Source of the DNA: Blautia sp.
Lineage (GTDB): Bacteria > Bacillota > Clostridia > Lachnospirales > Lachnospiraceae
Assembly (NCBI GenBank): GCA_022777285.1
Contig: JALFGN010000007.1
Location: 1 to 47,831, forward strand
Direction: 5' to 3'
DNA length: 47,831 nucleotides
A program made the translations under genes and the position numbers. The notes under the pieces were generated by a model. The model did no database searches. It was given only the letters and a program-made list of their open reading frames with translations, and was not told the DNA's origin. Below, one piece after another: positions 17,481 to 25,955 of the stretch. Each line of letters begins with the position of its first letter. Position 1 is the first letter of the stretch.

Positions 17481-17503
17481 GAGGCTTACAGAGAGGATAT
17501 AGT

Positions 17504-18349
17504 ATGGGAATCATAAAAGCAGTGAAACTGATACACGATTATTATAAATATGATGAGAGCGGTCACATAGAAACAACGTATCGTGCTCTGGAAGATGTGA
17601 ATCTGGATGTCGCTCCGGGACAGTTTATTGCAGTCCTGGGGCACAATGGTTCTGGAAAATCCACCCTTGCAAAGCATATCAATGCATTGCTGTATCCTAC
17701 GGAAGGTGCTTTATGGCTGGACGGAATGAATACGACAACGGAAGAGAAAGTCTGGAAAATTCGTCAGAAGGCTGGGATGGTATTTCAGAATCCGGATAAT
17801 CAGATTATCGGAACGGTTGTAGAGGAAGATGTGGGATTTGGTCCGGAAAATATGGGCGTACCTACAGAGGAAATCTGGATGCGGGTAAATCGAAGTCTGG
17901 AAGCGGTAGGAATGACGGCATATCGGTCACATTCACCAAATAAACTTTCCGGTGGTCAGAAACAGAGAGTGGCCATTGCCGGTGTAATGGCGATGGAACC
18001 AAAATGCATTATTCTGGATGAGCCTACAGCAATGCTGGATCCGAATGGACGAAAAGAGGTTCTTCGGGCGGTAAAAGAATTAAATGAGAAAAAGAACATT
18101 ACGGTTGTGTTGATCACGCACTATATGGAAGAAGTCATCCATGCAGATCGAGTGTTTGTCATGGATCATGGAAAAGTAGTTATGGAAGGAACACCAAGAG
18201 AGATATTTTCCCAGGTGGAGAAGCTGAAATCCTATAGACTGGATGTGCCGCAGGTAACACTTCTGGCCCATGAATTGAAACAAGCAGGTCTTTCTCTGCC
18301 GGATGGGATTTTGACAAAGGAGGAATTGGTGAACGCGTTATGTCAATAA
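17504..18349 (+). CDS. ecfA1: ECF transporter ATPase EcfA1
   Basis: This 281-residue ATPase belongs to the shared energising module of group II ECF vitamin and metal transporters. Walker A is GHNGSGKST (46-54), signature LSGGQKQRVAIAG, Walker B CIILDEPTAMLDP, and switch LITHYMEE. It overlaps ecfA2 by 10 bases and forms the usual ecfA1-ecfA2-ecfT-truA order. No substrate-binding S component lies nearby, which is expected when several S proteins share one module. The start ATG at 17504 follows GAGGATATAGT. Confidence 0.95.
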   Translation: MGIIKAVKLIHDYYKYDESGHIETTYRALEDVNLDVAPGQFIAVLGHNGSGKSTLAKHINALLYPTEGALWLDGMNTTTEEKVWKIRQKAGMVFQNPDNQIIGTVVEEDVGFGPENMGVPTEEIWMRVNRSLEAVGMTAYRSHSPNKLSGGQKQRVAIAGVMAMEPKCIILDEPTAMLDPNGRKEVLRAVKELNEKKNITVVLITHYMEEVIHADRVFVMDHGKVVMEGTPREIFSQVEKLKSYRLDVPQVTLLAHELKQAGLSLPDGILTKEELVNALCQ

Positions 18350-19188
18350 AACTGGAAAATGTAACTTATACGTACAGTCCTGATACAGTATATGAGATGC
18401 ATGCTCTGAAAAATGTCAATGCAGAAATACGCGCCGGGGAATTTGTGGGAATTATCGGCCATACAGGAAGTGGGAAATCCACACTCATCCAACATTTTAA
18501 CGGACTTATGAAACCGACTTCAGGAAAAGTTCTTTATGATGGTGAGGATATCTGGCAGGAAGGGTATGATCTGAGAAAACTCAGAAGTCATGTGGGTCTG
18601 GTTTTTCAGTATCCGGAGCATCAGCTTTTTGAAGCGGATGTGCTTACAGATGTATGTTTCGGTCCGAAAAATCTGGGAGCGTCTCAGGAAGAGGCAGAAG
18701 AAAGAGCGCGAAAAGCACTTGCTCAGGCAGGGCTTCCGGAGCAATATTATAAAAGTTCGCCGTTTGAACTTTCCGGTGGACAAAAACGACGGGCGGCGAT
18801 TGCAGGCGTTCTTGCAATGGAACCGGAAGTGCTGATTCTTGATGAACCGACAGCAGGACTGGATCCACAGGGGCGTGATGAGATTCTTGATCAGATTGCA
18901 GCTTTGCATGAGGAGCGAAAGATATCGGTGGTTCTTGTTTCGCATAGCATGGAAGATATTGCCAGGTATGTAGACCGGATGATCGTTATGAACAAAGGGG
19001 AAAAGGCTTTTGACGGAGTGCCAAGAGAAGTATTTTCTCATTATATGGAATTGGAGTCTATGGGACTTGCGGCACCTCAGATCACTTATATCATGCATGC
19101 TTTAAAGGAAAAGGGACTGCCTGTGGATACAGAAGCCACTACAGTAGAAGAAGCAAAAAGAAGCATTTTAAAAGTACTGGAGAAATAA
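18340..19188 (+). CDS. ecfA2: ECF transporter ATPase EcfA2
   Basis: This 282-residue partner of EcfA1 shows Walker A GHTGSGKST (40-48), signature LSGGQKRRAAIAG and Walker B LILDEPTAGLDP, ending in a C-terminal coupling region. An AGGAGG within the end of ecfA1 serves its ATG. The two ATPases form a heterodimer that docks on EcfT. The 10-base overlap suggests translational coupling and equal dosage. Confidence 0.95.
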   Translation: MSIKLENVTYTYSPDTVYEMHALKNVNAEIRAGEFVGIIGHTGSGKSTLIQHFNGLMKPTSGKVLYDGEDIWQEGYDLRKLRSHVGLVFQYPEHQLFEADVLTDVCFGPKNLGASQEEAEERARKALAQAGLPEQYYKSSPFELSGGQKRRAAIAGVLAMEPEVLILDEPTAGLDPQGRDEILDQIAALHEERKISVVLVSHSMEDIARYVDRMIVMNKGEKAFDGVPREVFSHYMELESMGLAAPQITYIMHALKEKGLPVDTEATTVEEAKRSILKVLEK

Positions 19189-19194
19189 CTTATC

Positions 19195-19995
19195 ATGATA
19201 CGAGATATTACAATTGGTCAGTATTACCCGGCAAAATCCGTTCTGCACAGTCTGGATCCAAGAGTGAAATTTACAGGAACGATTCTGTTTCTGATTTCTT
19301 TGTTTGTGGCGGATTCTGTGTGGGGTTATTTGCTGGCGACCGTATTTCTGGCTGCAATCATTCTTTTATCGAAGGTACCGGTAAAATTTATGATGAAAGG
19401 GTTAAAACCTTTGTTCTTTATTTTTCTTGTGACAATCAGTTTTAATCTTTTTCTGGTACCTGGAACGGTAATTGCACAGTTCTGGATTTTCAAGATAACA
19501 GAAGAAGGGATCAAACAGGCTGTTAAAATCGGAATTCGACTGATTTATCTGGTTATGGGATCATCCGTTATGACATTGACGACAACCCCCAATCAATTGA
19601 CGGATGGGTTGGAAAAGCTTATGCATCCACTTACCAGGATTCGAGTGCCTGTACATGAAATTTCTATGATGATGTCCATCGCATTGCGATTTATACCGAT
19701 TCTTATGGAAGAAACCGATAAAATCATGAAAGCACAGATTGCAAGAGGGGCGGATTTTGAATCGGGAAATATCATCAACAAAGCGAAAAATCTGATCCCG
19801 TTGTTAGTGCCTTTGTTTATTTCCGCATTTCGAAGAGCCGATGATCTGGCCATGGCAATGGAGGCACGCTGCTATCATGGCGGAGAACACAGAACTTCCA
19901 TGAAACCATTAAAGTATAAAGGAATCGACAGGATTGCTTATGGTATGATGTTTGCTTATTTGGCGGCAGGAATCGTCATCCGTGTACTGCTGTAG
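19195..19995 (+). CDS. ecfT: ECF transporter transmembrane subunit EcfT
   Basis: This 266-residue integral membrane protein has about five hydrophobic segments, the first after the conserved HSLDPRVKF. It carries the two short Ala-Arg motifs that couple to the ATPases: ARGADF and, further on, MAMEARCY. It scaffolds S components with EcfA1A2. It begins 6 bases after ecfA2 and is followed 14 bases later by truA, as in many Firmicutes. Confidence 0.95.
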   Translation: MIRDITIGQYYPAKSVLHSLDPRVKFTGTILFLISLFVADSVWGYLLATVFLAAIILLSKVPVKFMMKGLKPLFFIFLVTISFNLFLVPGTVIAQFWIFKITEEGIKQAVKIGIRLIYLVMGSSVMTLTTTPNQLTDGLEKLMHPLTRIRVPVHEISMMMSIALRFIPILMEETDKIMKAQIARGADFESGNIINKAKNLIPLLVPLFISAFRRADDLAMAMEARCYHGGEHRTSMKPLKYKGIDRIAYGMMFAYLAAGIVIRVLL

Positions 19996-20009
19996 GAGGA
20001 TGAGAAAAG

Positions 20010-20750
20010 ATGAAACGTGTGATGCTGGAAGTTGCTTATGATGGTACGAATTACTGTGGCTGGCAGGTACAGCCAAATGGAATCACTGTACAGGAAGTGT
20101 TGAACCGTCATCTGTCAGAACTTTTGCAGGAACCGATTGAAACCATAGGAGCCAGTCGTACGGATGCAGGAGTTCATGCATTGGGAAATATAGCGGTGTT
20201 TGATACTTCTGCAAGAATGCCGGGAGAGAAAATTTCCTATGCATTGAATCAGAGATTGCCGGAGGATATCCGGATTCAAATGTCAAAGGAAGTAGCGGCG
20301 GATTTTCATCCCCGTTATGTAAAAAGTGAAAAAACTTATGCATACAGAATTCTGAATCGGAGATTTCCTGTACCGACGGAGCGTCTGTATTCGCATTTTA
20401 CGTATGTTCCCCTGGATGTAGACAGAATGGCAGAGGCAGGGCAGTATTTACTGGGAGAACATGATTTTAAGAGCTTTTGTGGTTCCGGAGCGCAGGTAAA
20501 AACCACGGTTCGCAGTATCCATGCTTTTTCTGTGAAAAAGGAAGGAGATGTAATTACACTGCGGATAACAGGAAGCGGATTTTTATATAATATGGTCCGG
20601 ATTATTGCCGGTACTTTGATGGAAATCGGATCCGGTGCTTATGAACCAGAACATATGAAGGCAATTATAGAGGCCTGTGACAGAAAAGCAGCAGGAGCTA
20701 CTGCACCGGCCAGAGGTCTTACTTTAGTAAAAATAAACTATACAGAATGA
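20010..20750 (+). CDS. truA: tRNA pseudouridine(38-40) synthase TruA
   Basis: This 246-residue enzyme makes pseudouridine at positions 38-40 of the tRNA anticodon stem. The catalytic Asp52 lies in GASRTDAGVHA. The N-terminal AYDGTNYCGWQ and the later GSGFLYNMVRII are family signatures. TAGGAGG overlaps the stop of ecfT and places the ATG at 20010. Its co-occurrence with the ecf genes is a conserved but functionally unexplained linkage. Confidence 0.96.
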   Translation: MKRVMLEVAYDGTNYCGWQVQPNGITVQEVLNRHLSELLQEPIETIGASRTDAGVHALGNIAVFDTSARMPGEKISYALNQRLPEDIRIQMSKEVAADFHPRYVKSEKTYAYRILNRRFPVPTERLYSHFTYVPLDVDRMAEAGQYLLGEHDFKSFCGSGAQVKTTVRSIHAFSVKKEGDVITLRITGSGFLYNMVRIIAGTLMEIGSGAYEPEHMKAIIEACDRKAAGATAPARGLTLVKINYTE

Positions 20751-20760
20751 GGAAAAGAAT

Positions 20761-22242
20761 ATGAGAAGAAATGGAATGCTGCTTCCGATTGCCAGTCTGC
20801 CATCTCCTTATGGGATTGGAGCATTTTCAAAAGAAGCATATGAATTTATTGATTTGTTAAAGGAGACCGGACAGAAGTTGTGGCAGATTCTGCCCCTTGG
20901 TCCTACCAGTTATGGAGATTCTCCTTATCAGTCTTTTTCTACCTTTGCCGGAAATCCATATTTTATTGATCTGGAGACATTGATTGAAAAAGGACTTCTG
21001 ACAAAAGAAGAATGTGAAACTTGTGATTATGGAGATCACCCTTCTTATATTGATTACGGAAAAATCTACAACTGTCGTTTTGCACTTCTGAAAAAAGCGT
21101 TTCTGAGAAGTGAGATTTTGGAAGACAAAGATTTTCTTGCTTTTTGTGAAGAAAATGCGTACTGGCTGTCTGATTATGCATTGTATATGGCAGTGAAGAA
21201 TAAATATGAAGGAAAAAGCTGGATTGCGTGGGATGAGGATATCCGTCTGCGCAAACCGGAAGCGTTACAGCGTTACAGCGAGGAATTAAAAGAAGAATGT
21301 GCTTTTTATCAGTTCCTGCAGTATGAGTTTTTTGAACAGTGGCAGAAGGTAAAAGCATATGCACATGAAAAGGGAATTGAAATTGTAGGAGACATTCCGA
21401 TTTATGTTGCTTTTGACAGTGCAGATACCTGGGCAAATCCGGAACTTTTCCAGTTAGATGAAGACTGTCTGCCTTCAGCAGTTGCAGGCTGTCCTCCGGA
21501 TGCTTTTTCGGCGACGGGACAGCTTTGGGGAAATCCTCTTTATGACTGGAAATATCATAAAAAAACAGGCTATCAGTGGTGGCTGCAACGAATTGCTCAT
21601 TGTTTCCAATTGTATGATATTGTGAGAATTGATCATTTTCGTGGATTTGATGAATATTTTTCCATTCCATACGGAGATGACACAGCTGTGAATGGACATT
21701 GGGAAAAAGGTCCGGGAATGGATCTGTTTTGTGCAATGAAAGAAGAGCTGGGTGAGCTGAATATCATTGCAGAAGATTTGGGATTCCTGACAGAATCTGT
21801 ATATCAATTGCTGGAAGACAGCGGCTATCCGGGAATGAAAGTGCTTCAGTTTGCATTTGATCCGGGAGAAGACAGTGACTATCTTACTTATAAATATGAC
21901 AGAAACTGTGTGGTTTATACGGGAACACATGATAATGATACAACCTTGGGATGGTTTGCACATATGGCAGAGTGGGACAAAGATGTAGCAATCCGTTATA
22001 TGAATAATTTTTATACACCGGAAGATCAGAGACATTGGGATCTGATTGCGCTTGCAATGCGCAGCGAGGCAGATACCTGCATTATTCCGGTACAGGATTT
22101 TCTGGGACTTGGAAGTGAAGCAAGAATCAATATGCCATCTACTTTGGGAGATAACTGGAAATGGCGCATGACAAAAGATGCATTTTCCGAGGAACTGAAA
22201 CAGAAAATCTGGCATATGACTAAATTGTATGGAAGACTTTAA
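20761..22242 (+). CDS. malQ: 4-alpha-glucanotransferase (amylomaltase)
   Basis: This 493-residue GH77 enzyme transfers alpha-1,4-glucan segments between maltodextrins, freeing glucose. The N-terminal LPSPYGIGAF and WQILPLGPTSYGDSPY are typical. Catalytic residues visible are nucleophile Asp291 in RIDHFRGF, acid/base Glu338 in IIAEDLGF, and transition-state Asp391 in THDND. These positions almost match the Thermus enzyme. It starts 10 bases after truA with GAGGA upstream, so it probably shares that transcript. No other starch genes or cre site are nearby. Confidence 0.95.
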   Translation: MRRNGMLLPIASLPSPYGIGAFSKEAYEFIDLLKETGQKLWQILPLGPTSYGDSPYQSFSTFAGNPYFIDLETLIEKGLLTKEECETCDYGDHPSYIDYGKIYNCRFALLKKAFLRSEILEDKDFLAFCEENAYWLSDYALYMAVKNKYEGKSWIAWDEDIRLRKPEALQRYSEELKEECAFYQFLQYEFFEQWQKVKAYAHEKGIEIVGDIPIYVAFDSADTWANPELFQLDEDCLPSAVAGCPPDAFSATGQLWGNPLYDWKYHKKTGYQWWLQRIAHCFQLYDIVRIDHFRGFDEYFSIPYGDDTAVNGHWEKGPGMDLFCAMKEELGELNIIAEDLGFLTESVYQLLEDSGYPGMKVLQFAFDPGEDSDYLTYKYDRNCVVYTGTHDNDTTLGWFAHMAEWDKDVAIRYMNNFYTPEDQRHWDLIALAMRSEADTCIIPVQDFLGLGSEARINMPSTLGDNWKWRMTKDAFSEELKQKIWHMTKLYGRL

Positions 22243-22265
22243 AAACAGGAAAAGAGGGAATGATT

Positions 22266-22778
22266 ATGGCATTTAAAGAAGTAAAAGCAGAAGATCTGCA
22301 ATGGAATCCTTTTACAAAAATCGGAAAGGAATGGCTTCTGATTACTGCAGGAACAGAAGAAAAAATAAATACAATGACAGCCAGCTGGGGCGGAGTTGGC
22401 GTTATATGGGGAAAAAATGCAGTTACCACATATATTCGTCCGCAGCGCTATACGAAAGAATTTGTAGATCATAATGATACATTTACCATATCTTTCTATA
22501 GTGAGGCATATAGAAAAGCTCTGAGTCTGTGCGGATCCGTGTCCGGACGTGATGAAGATAAGATCAAAGAGGCAGGTCTGACTCCGTATTTTGTAGACGG
22601 AACTCCGGCTTTTGAAGAAGCAGATATGATTCTGGTATGTAAAAAGATGTATCACGATGAAATCGTTCCGGAAAAATTTGATGCTCCGGAAAATGAAGAA
22701 AAATGGTATCCGCAGAAAGATTACCATACCATGTATATTTCAGAAGTTTTGAAAGTGCTGGTAAAGGAAGAAAAATAA
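22266..22778 (+). CDS. Flavin reductase-like FMN-binding protein
   Basis: The ATG at 22266 is better spaced from the GAGGG than the ATG at 22260, giving 170 residues. The sequence has the FMN-binding split-barrel pattern of the flavin reductase family: NTMTASWGGVGVIWGKNAVTT as a core strand pair, then IRPQRYT and FTISFYSEAYRKAL. Members reduce flavins or act as small FMN redox proteins in anaerobes. No fused rubredoxin or ferredoxin domain is present. It lies 23 bases after malQ and abuts the next gene. The substrate is unknown. Confidence 0.85.
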   Translation: MAFKEVKAEDLQWNPFTKIGKEWLLITAGTEEKINTMTASWGGVGVIWGKNAVTTYIRPQRYTKEFVDHNDTFTISFYSEAYRKALSLCGSVSGRDEDKIKEAGLTPYFVDGTPAFEEADMILVCKKMYHDEIVPEKFDAPENEEKWYPQKDYHTMYISEVLKVLVKEEK

Positions 22779-23723
22779 GTGGAAAATCTGATTTTTAGCC
22801 TGAATGCCACATTACCGATTTTCCTTACTATGATTCTGGGAGGATTTTTCCGGAAAGTGGGAATTATGGATTCGGCTTTTGTGGCAAAGGTCAACAAATT
22901 TGTATTTACAGCAGCAATTCCAGCCTTGGTTTTTCAGGATATCTCTTCTGTAGATATCCGGGAAAACTGGGACGGAGGATTTGTCCTGTTCTGTTTTTTA
23001 GTTACTTTGATCAGTATTGGAGCAGTCGCTTTTTTTTCACTGTTTTTTGCAAAGCCCGATGAACGGGGGGAATTTGTACAGGCTGCTTATCGGAGCAGTG
23101 CTGCAATCCTTGGCATTGCTTTTATTCAGAATATATATGGGAATGCCGGCATGGCACCGCTTATGATCATTGGTACGGTGCCTCTTTATAATATTTTTGC
23201 AGTGATCGTGCTTTCTTTTCTGAAACCAAACAGAGAAAAGATGGATCGAAGTCTGCTCTGGAAAACAGTAAAAGGGATTCTTACGAATCCGATCATCCTT
23301 GGCATTTTTGTTGGAATGATCTGGTCAGTCCTTCGAATCCCTCAGCCGGAGATTCTGCACAAAACAGTAAAAAATATCGCAGTGCTTGCAACCCCGCTTG
23401 GGCTTATGGCAATGGGGGCTTCTTTTGAAGGAAAAAAAGCACTGGCAAAAATAAAACCTACGATTGCGGCCAGTGCTTTTAAACTGGTGATTCTTGCAGC
23501 TGTATTCCTTCCGGTGGCAGTACATCTGGGATACCGCAGAGAGCAACTGGTAGCAATTCTGGTCATGCTTGGTTCGGCCACCACAGTCAGTTGTTTTATT
23601 ATGGCAAAGAATATGGGACATGAAGGGGTACTGACTTCCAGTACTGTTATGGTCACCACCTTTTTTTCTGCATTTACATTGACCGGATGGCTGTTTCTGC
23701 TAAAAACCCTTGGTCTGGTATAG
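22779..23723 (+). CDS. AEC family transporter (auxin efflux carrier-like permease)
   Basis: This 314-residue integral membrane protein starts with GTG directly after the stop of the preceding gene; AAAGGAAG lies upstream. About ten hydrophobic segments in two sets of five, with a central basic loop (KPNREKMDRS), fit the AEC fold. Bacterial members include malate and other organic acid carriers, and many are uncharacterised. Tight spacing suggests co-transcription with the flavin reductase-like gene, but no shared substrate can be inferred. Confidence 0.88.
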   Translation: MENLIFSLNATLPIFLTMILGGFFRKVGIMDSAFVAKVNKFVFTAAIPALVFQDISSVDIRENWDGGFVLFCFLVTLISIGAVAFFSLFFAKPDERGEFVQAAYRSSAAILGIAFIQNIYGNAGMAPLMIIGTVPLYNIFAVIVLSFLKPNREKMDRSLLWKTVKGILTNPIILGIFVGMIWSVLRIPQPEILHKTVKNIAVLATPLGLMAMGASFEGKKALAKIKPTIAASAFKLVILAAVFLPVAVHLGYRREQLVAILVMLGSATTVSCFIMAKNMGHEGVLTSSTVMVTTFFSAFTLTGWLFLLKTLGLV

Positions 23724-23740
23724 CAATCAGGAAGTTGCTG

Positions 23741-23749
23741 TGATATAAT
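23741..23749 (+). promoter_or_regulatory. Extended -10 promoter before the 85-residue gene
   Basis: TGATATAAT (23741-23749) is a perfect extended -10 element, 42 bases before the start codon. The -35 region (TAGCAA) is poor. Confidence 0.5.
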
Positions 23750-23791
23750 GAGAAAAGCGAAAAAAAGAAAACAGAATAAGGAGTATCAAAC

Positions 23792-24049
23792 ATGAGTCAG
23801 GAGAAAGTTGATAAATATAAAAAAGAAAAAAGAAACCGGGAAAAGCTTCAGAAAAGAGAAGACAGAATTATGCTGGGAGAAAAACTTGGGATTGCAGCTG
23901 TCTGCATTTTACTTGCAGGATGGATTGGATATTCTGCATATCAGCTGCTCACACAACCGGATGAGAACGCCCAGGCAGTTACCACTGAGATGAATGTTAC
24001 ATCAATTACGGATTATCTGAGTTCTTTAAATGAAGCGGAGACAGAATAA
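23792..24049 (+). CDS. Small single-pass membrane protein, unknown function
   Basis: This 85-residue protein has a strongly basic cytoplasmic N terminus (KYKKEKRNREKLQKRED), one membrane segment at about residues 32-52 (LGIAAVCILLAGWIGYSAY), and a short acidic tail outside. AAGGAG and an extended -10 promoter precede it and a strong terminator follows. The layout resembles small membrane proteins that tether a partner or assist a transporter, but the family is not recognised. Confidence 0.7.
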   Translation: MSQEKVDKYKKEKRNREKLQKREDRIMLGEKLGIAAVCILLAGWIGYSAYQLLTQPDENAQAVTTEMNVTSITDYLSSLNEAETE

Positions 24050-24062
24050 GCGTATAAAAAAT

Positions 24063-24097
24063 AAAAAGGAGTCTGTGATAACAGACTCCTTTTTATT
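24063..24097. terminator. Bidirectional terminator
   Basis: A 14-bp stem (24063-24076 with 24081-24094), GATA loop, with U runs on both strands. It serves the convergent 85-residue gene and the cold-shock gene. Confidence 0.92.
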
Positions 24098-24108
24098 TAC
24101 AGCAATAA

Positions 24109-24309
24109 TTATAATTTCTCTACGTTAGCTGCCTGCATACCGCGAGCACCTTCGGTTAAATCATAAGATACTGCCTGTCCTTCTTCCAGAGTTTTAAAAC
24201 CCTCACCGTTGATTGCAGAAAAGTGAACGAATACGTCCTGTCCGTCTTCACCTGTGATGAATCCGTAACCTTTTTCTGCGTTGAACCATTTAACAGTTCC
24301 CTTGTTCAT
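24109..24309 (-). CDS. Cold-shock domain protein (CspA/CspB family)
   Basis: This 66-residue OB-fold protein binds single-stranded RNA and DNA and acts as an RNA chaperone. RNP1 is KGYGFI (13-18) and RNP2 is VFVHF (26-30). GGAGG lies seven bases before the ATG. It has its own promoter about 220 bases upstream and a long structured leader, as in cspA-type genes, which points to control at the RNA level. Length and motifs are standard. Confidence 0.96.
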   Translation of the reverse strand: MNKGTVKWFNAEKGYGFITGEDGQDVFVHFSAINGEGFKTLEEGQAVSYDLTEGARGMQAANVEKL

Positions 24310-24523
24310 GATGTTACCTCCATAAAATGAAAAATAGTAGTTAAAAAAAGGATAAAATAATAGAAAGCAGGATATTCAATCGTTCTCAATTGTCTAAAAA
24401 AGCGGTCTTTAGAGAATATATTATAAATATAAATTATATAATACAATCTCTAAAAACCGCTTAATCTTGCAATTACGGAAACTTGTGAAATGCACACATT
24501 ATTTATATCCAATATTTAATTAC
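24310..24523 (-). promoter_or_regulatory. Long structured 5' leader of the cold-shock gene
   Basis: From the predicted start of transcription near 24523 the leader runs about 214 bases. It contains a 16-bp stem with one wobble (24400-24415 with 24447-24462) around a 31-base AT-only loop. On the minus strand the stem is followed directly by six U residues, so it resembles an intrinsic terminator. Long 5' leaders that respond to temperature are known for cspA-type genes; terminator-like control here is inference. Confidence 0.55.
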
Positions 24524-24529
24524 AAAGAT

Positions 24530-24558
24530 AGTATATGCGGAAAGCCCGCAAAAGTCAA
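24530..24558 (-). promoter_or_regulatory. Promoter of the cold-shock gene
   Basis: On the minus strand TTGACT (24553-24558), a 17-base spacer and TATACT (24530-24535). The spacer holds an inverted repeat TGCGG-5-CCGCA (24536-24550) that could bind a regulator. It is back-to-back with the pyrC promoter, the two -35 boxes being 14 bases apart. Confidence 0.65.
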
Positions 24559-24572
24559 GTTAAAATGCATAA

Positions 24573-24601
24573 TTGACGAAAGAATTTGTGTATGTTACTA
24601 T
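24573..24601 (+). promoter_or_regulatory. Promoter of the pyrC-F-K-D operon
   Basis: TTGACG (24573-24578), 17-base spacer, TACTAT (24596-24601) with an extended TGT. The leader to pyrC is only about 35 bases, so there is no room for a PyrR-type attenuator. Confidence 0.7.
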
Positions 24602-24641
24602 TAAATTCAAAAGAACTATATAGGGAGTCGGAGGAAAATCC

Positions 24642-25922
24642 ATGAATATTTTAATTAAGAATGGTCGCATTATAGATCCTGCAACCCGTACGGATCAGAT
24701 AGGCGATCTTTATATTGAAGGCGGAAAGATAAAGGAGATAAGTGAAGACATCACTCCAGCCAACGGGGATAAAGTGATTGATGCAAGTGGATGTTATGTA
24801 ATGCCGGGGCTGATCGATCTTCATGTCCATCTGAGAGATCCTGGACTGACCTATAAAGAGGATGTTGTTTCCGGATCCAAGGCAGCTGCAAAGGGTGGGT
24901 TTACTACGATTCTTGCAATGCCGAATACGAAACCGGTCATTGACGAGGGGGATCGGGTCAGATATGTGCATAACAAAGCAGCAGAACTGGCTCCCGTGCA
25001 TGTACTTCAAATTGGTGCAGTAACCAAAGGGCAGGCCGGTGAAAGACTGGCAGATATTGAAGGGATGATCAAACAGGGAATTCCGGCTATCAGTGAAGAC
25101 GGCAAAAGTGTTATGAACGCAGCATTGTATAAAGAAGCAATGAAAATTGCAGCGAAACATGACATTCCTGTTTTTGCACACTGTGAAGATAGAAATATGG
25201 TGGGAAAAGGGTGTGTAAATGAAGATGCACACGCAAGAGAAAATGGTCTTCCAGGTATCAGTAATGCAGTGGAAGATGTGATTGCTGCCCGCGATATCAT
25301 CCTTGCAAAAGAGACTGGTGTCAGACTCCATCTTTGTCATTGTTCTACAAAAGACAGTGTAAAAATGATTGCACTTGCAAAAGAGGAAGGACTTCCGGTA
25401 ACAGGAGAAGTATGCCCGCATCATTTCACCCTGACATCGGACGATATGGATGCGAATAATTCCAATTACAAGATGAACCCGCCTCTGCGTACAAAAGAGG
25501 ACAAAGAAGCATTGATCGAAGGATTGAAAAATGACATTATTGATGTAATCAGTACAGATCATGCACCACACAGCAGAGAAGAAAAAAATGAACCGATTAC
25601 AAAAGCACCGTTTGGTATTGTAGGTCTGGAAACTTCCGTGGCACTTACGATTACAGAGCTGGTAGATAAAGGAATTCTTACACCAATGCAGATGGCAGAG
25701 AAGATGAGTTACAATCCGGCCAGAATCATAGGTTCGGACAGAGGAAATCTGAAAGTGGGCTCACCTGCTGATGTAACAGTTATTAATCCGGAAGAAGAAT
25801 ATGTGATTGATTCTATGACTTTCCTTTCAAAAGGAAAGAATACCCCATTTAACGGTTGGAAAGTCAAAGGTGTTGTAAGGGCAACCATCTGTGATGGTAA
25901 GATTGCATATCTTTATGAATAA
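24642..25922 (+). CDS. pyrC: Dihydroorotase
   Basis: This 426-residue zinc amidohydrolase closes carbamoyl aspartate to dihydroorotate in pyrimidine synthesis. Metal ligands His61 and His63 lie in DLHVHLRDPG, which is the type I (longer) form; a further zinc-site Asp lies in STDHAPHS. GGAGG precedes the ATG. It is the first gene of pyrC-pyrF-pyrK-pyrD. Genes for aspartate carbamoyltransferase and carbamoyl phosphate synthase are not in the window. Confidence 0.96.
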   Translation: MNILIKNGRIIDPATRTDQIGDLYIEGGKIKEISEDITPANGDKVIDASGCYVMPGLIDLHVHLRDPGLTYKEDVVSGSKAAAKGGFTTILAMPNTKPVIDEGDRVRYVHNKAAELAPVHVLQIGAVTKGQAGERLADIEGMIKQGIPAISEDGKSVMNAALYKEAMKIAAKHDIPVFAHCEDRNMVGKGCVNEDAHARENGLPGISNAVEDVIAARDIILAKETGVRLHLCHCSTKDSVKMIALAKEEGLPVTGEVCPHHFTLTSDDMDANNSNYKMNPPLRTKEDKEALIEGLKNDIIDVISTDHAPHSREEKNEPITKAPFGIVGLETSVALTITELVDKGILTPMQMAEKMSYNPARIIGSDRGNLKVGSPADVTVINPEEEYVIDSMTFLSKGKNTPFNGWKVKGVVRATICDGKIAYLYE

Positions 25923-25955
25923 AAAGTACTGATAAAAGATAACGGAGGAAAAATC

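Noticed and set aside
24602-24641. PyrR or UTP-sensing attenuator before pyrC
   Set aside because: The leader after the predicted start is only about 35 bases and contains no terminator or PyrR-binding loop.
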